A stretch of 7,045 nt of DNA from an uncultured Beijerinckiaceae bacterium (GTDB lineage: Bacteria; Pseudomonadota; Alphaproteobacteria; Rhizobiales; Beijerinckiaceae): assembly GCA_937863205.1 (NCBI GenBank), contig CALMGA010000244.1, forward strand, positions 1 through 7,045, given 5' to 3'. The number at the start of each line of letters is the position of its first letter. The stretch's first letter is position 1. The notes below the pieces were generated by a model, which had not been told where the DNA came from, made no database searches, and was given only the letters and a program-made list of their open reading frames with translations. Positions 5,808 to 7,045 of the stretch are shown in pieces. The position numbers and the translations under genes are program-made.

Positions 5808-6785
5808 ATGAAGGCCTTGCGCATCGACAAAACGGACCGCGGCACCCAGGCCGCGCTCGTCGACTTCGACGAGGCCTCGCTGATGGCGGGCGACGTCACC
5901 GTTCGCGTGTCGCATTCCACCGTGAACTACAAGGACGGCCTCGCCATCACCGGCAAGAGCCCGGTGGTGCGGGTGTCGCCGATGATCGGCGGCATCGACT
6001 TCGCCGGAACGGTGGAGTCCTCGCAGAACCCGGCCTATGCGCCGGGCGACGCCGTGGTGTGCAACGGCTGGGGCTTGGGGGAGACGCATTTCGGCGGCTA
6101 TGCCGAGAAGGCCCGCGTCAAGGGCGACTGGCTGGTCAAGCTGCCCGATGGGTTGTCCGCCCATGACGCGATGGCGATCGGCACCGCCGGCTACACGGCT
6201 GCCCTGTCGGTGCTTGCCCTGGAGCGCCACGGCCTTACGCCGGCCGACGGCCCGGCGATCGTCACCGGCGCGGCCGGCGGCGTTGGAGCCTTCGCCCTGA
6301 TGCTGCTCAAGGCTGCCGGCTGGCACTGCCTGGCCTCGACCGGACGTCCGGCCGAGGCCGATTACCTCCGAAACCTCGGCGCCGACGAGATCCTCGATCG
6401 AGCCGCACTGTCGGAGAAGGGCAAGCCGCTGGGCAAGGAGCGCTGGGCCGTCGGCGTCGATTCGGTCGGCTCGACCACGCTGGCCAACCTCGTCGCGCAG
6501 ACCCGGCGCGGCGGCGCCGTCGCGGCATGCGGCCTCGCCGGCGGCATGGACCTGCCGGCCAGCGTGGCGCCGTTCATCCTGCGCGGCGTGGCGCTGCTCG
6601 GCATCGACAGCGTGTACTGCCCCAAGGCGGTGCGGGACCAGGCATGGGCGCGCCTCGCCCGCGACCTCGACCGCGACAAGCTCGCCACGGCAACGCGGAC
6701 GATCCGCTTCGACGAGGTGATCGATGCCGCGCGCGCCATCATCGACGGCGCGATCCGCGGCCGGGTGGTGGTGACGATCCCCTAA
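5808..6785 (+). CDS. acuI: Acrylyl-CoA reductase AcuI / YhdH-type MDR oxidoreductase
   Basis: 325 residues, the usual length for the YhdH/AcuI branch of medium-chain dehydrogenase/reductases. AcuI reduces acrylyl-CoA to propionyl-CoA with NADPH, in 3-hydroxypropionate or DMSP-derived acrylate metabolism and in acrylyl-CoA detoxification. The N-terminal catalytic domain carries the signature [10 protein letters not shown] (37-46) and GIDFAGTV (62-69). The Rossmann nucleotide-binding loop is [12 protein letters not shown] (152-163), and STGR at 177-180 is consistent with NADPH preference. No zinc-binding cysteine set is seen, as expected for this zinc-free branch. GGAG (5799-5802) lies five bases before the ATG. 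The gene follows ETF-QO by 33 bases without a terminator, and its TAA overlaps the acpS stop. Substrate assignment is by family; a general quinone-oxidoreductase label is the alternative. Confidence 0.9.
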   Translation: MKALRIDKTDRGTQAALVDFDEASLMAGDVTVRVSHSTVNYKDGLAITGKSPVVRVSPMIGGIDFAGTVESSQNPAYAPGDAVVCNGWGLGETHFGGYAEKARVKGDWLVKLPDGLSAHDAMAIGTAGYTAALSVLALERHGLTPADGPAIVTGAAGGVGAFALMLLKAAGWHCLASTGRPAEADYLRNLGADEILDRAALSEKGKPLGKERWAVGVDSVGSTTLANLVAQTRRGGAVAACGLAGGMDLPASVAPFILRGVALLGIDSVYCPKAVRDQAWARLARDLDRDKLATATRTIRFDEVIDAARAIIDGAIRGRVVVTIP

Positions 6786-7045
6786 GCGCCCGCAGCGGCA
6801 ACTGGCACCGCCTCGATCACCACGAAGGCCATCGCGTTGGGGTGCTCGTCGGTGATCGCGAGGTGGATCAACGCCTCGTGGCCCGCCGGCAGCATCGCGG
6901 CGAGCCGCGCGGCGGCACCGCCGGTGAGATGGAAGGTCGGCTTGCCCGAGGGCAGGTTGACCACGCCCATGTCGCGCCAGCTGACGCCGCGGCTGATGCC
7001 GGTGCCGAGCGCCTTGGCGCAGGCCTCCTTGGCGGCGAAGCGCTT
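6782..7045 (-). CDS. acpS: Holo-[acyl-carrier-protein] synthase, C-terminal part (5' truncated)
   Basis: 87 codons and a TAG stop are visible; the start lies beyond the right edge. AcpS moves the 4'-phosphopantetheine arm of coenzyme A onto a serine of apo-ACP, activating it for fatty acid synthesis. The first visible residues, [17 protein letters not shown], hold the family motif (RFAxKEAxxKALGTG), including the metal-binding glutamate and neighbouring lysine. Then come VNLPSGKPT (29-37), LTGGAAARL (40-48) and [20 protein letters not shown] (60-79), typical of alphaproteobacterial AcpS. About 45-50 N-terminal residues, with the metal-binding aspartate of the GID motif, are outside the window. 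It converges on the acuI-like gene with a 4-base overlap of stop codons (6782-6785). Confidence 0.95.
   Translation of the reverse strand, partial: KRFAAKEACAKALGTGISRGVSWRDMGVVNLPSGKPTFHLTGGAAARLAAMLPAGHEALIHLAITDEHPNAMAFVVIEAVPVAAAGA

Noticed and set aside
3945..6326. A 793-codon open frame on the - strand opposite ETF-QO and acuI
   Set aside because: It is rich in Arg, Gly, His and Ala, matches no family, and lies opposite two genes with clear motifs. Long antisense frames are expected in GC-rich DNA.
1..7045. A new defence, mobile or multi-gene accessory system
   Set aside because: All recognisable genes are chromosomal housekeeping or metabolic types with uniform GC-rich codon use; no integrase, transposase, toxin-antitoxin pair or repeat array is seen.

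Overview
The window is a GC-rich stretch of chromosome from an alphaproteobacterium, probably Rhizobiales- or Rhodospirillales-like. Three things suggest this: the alphaproteobacterial style of the AcpS, ETF-ubiquinone oxidoreductase and uracil-DNA-glycosylase-like proteins; the divergent UDG / ETF-QO pair, a neighbourhood I recall from that class; and a direct-repeat SOS box of the alphaproteobacterial LexA type (GAAC-N7-GAAC). I see no mobile element, CRISPR array, rRNA, tRNA or phage gene. Coding density is high and no gene-free stretch exceeds about 250 bases.

Layout from the left: the last 26 codons of a + strand gene ending in a membrane helix (to 82); a PA0069-type radical SAM protein on the - strand (87-1166); a 245-base divergent intergenic region with a perfect SOS box at 1269-1283; a short, degenerate glycosyltransferase-2-like gene on + (1412-1918); a YpfJ-family membrane-anchored zinc metallopeptidase on - (1926-2885); a 188-base gap with two consecutive nested palindromes sharing the arm AAGCAGGT / ACCTGCTT; a UDG-fold protein on - whose catalytic motifs have drifted (3074-3931); a 163-base divergent intergenic region; then ETF-ubiquinone oxidoreductase (4095-5774) and an AcuI/YhdH-type acrylyl-CoA reductase (5808-6785) on +, likely one transcript; and the 3' part of acpS on - (6782 to the window edge), whose stop codon overlaps that of the reductase.

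Two themes can be read. ETF-QO feeds electrons from acyl-CoA and related dehydrogenases into ubiquinone, and AcuI reduces acrylyl-CoA; sharing a transcript would fit acyl-CoA metabolism. The left half holds a COG1533 (SplB-like) radical SAM protein behind a LexA-type operator and a diverged UDG homologue, hinting at DNA-damage-related functions. That second theme is inference. Most of the window is ordinary housekeeping sequence. The parts worth a second look are the SOS box, the lost UDG active-site residues and the paired palindromes.
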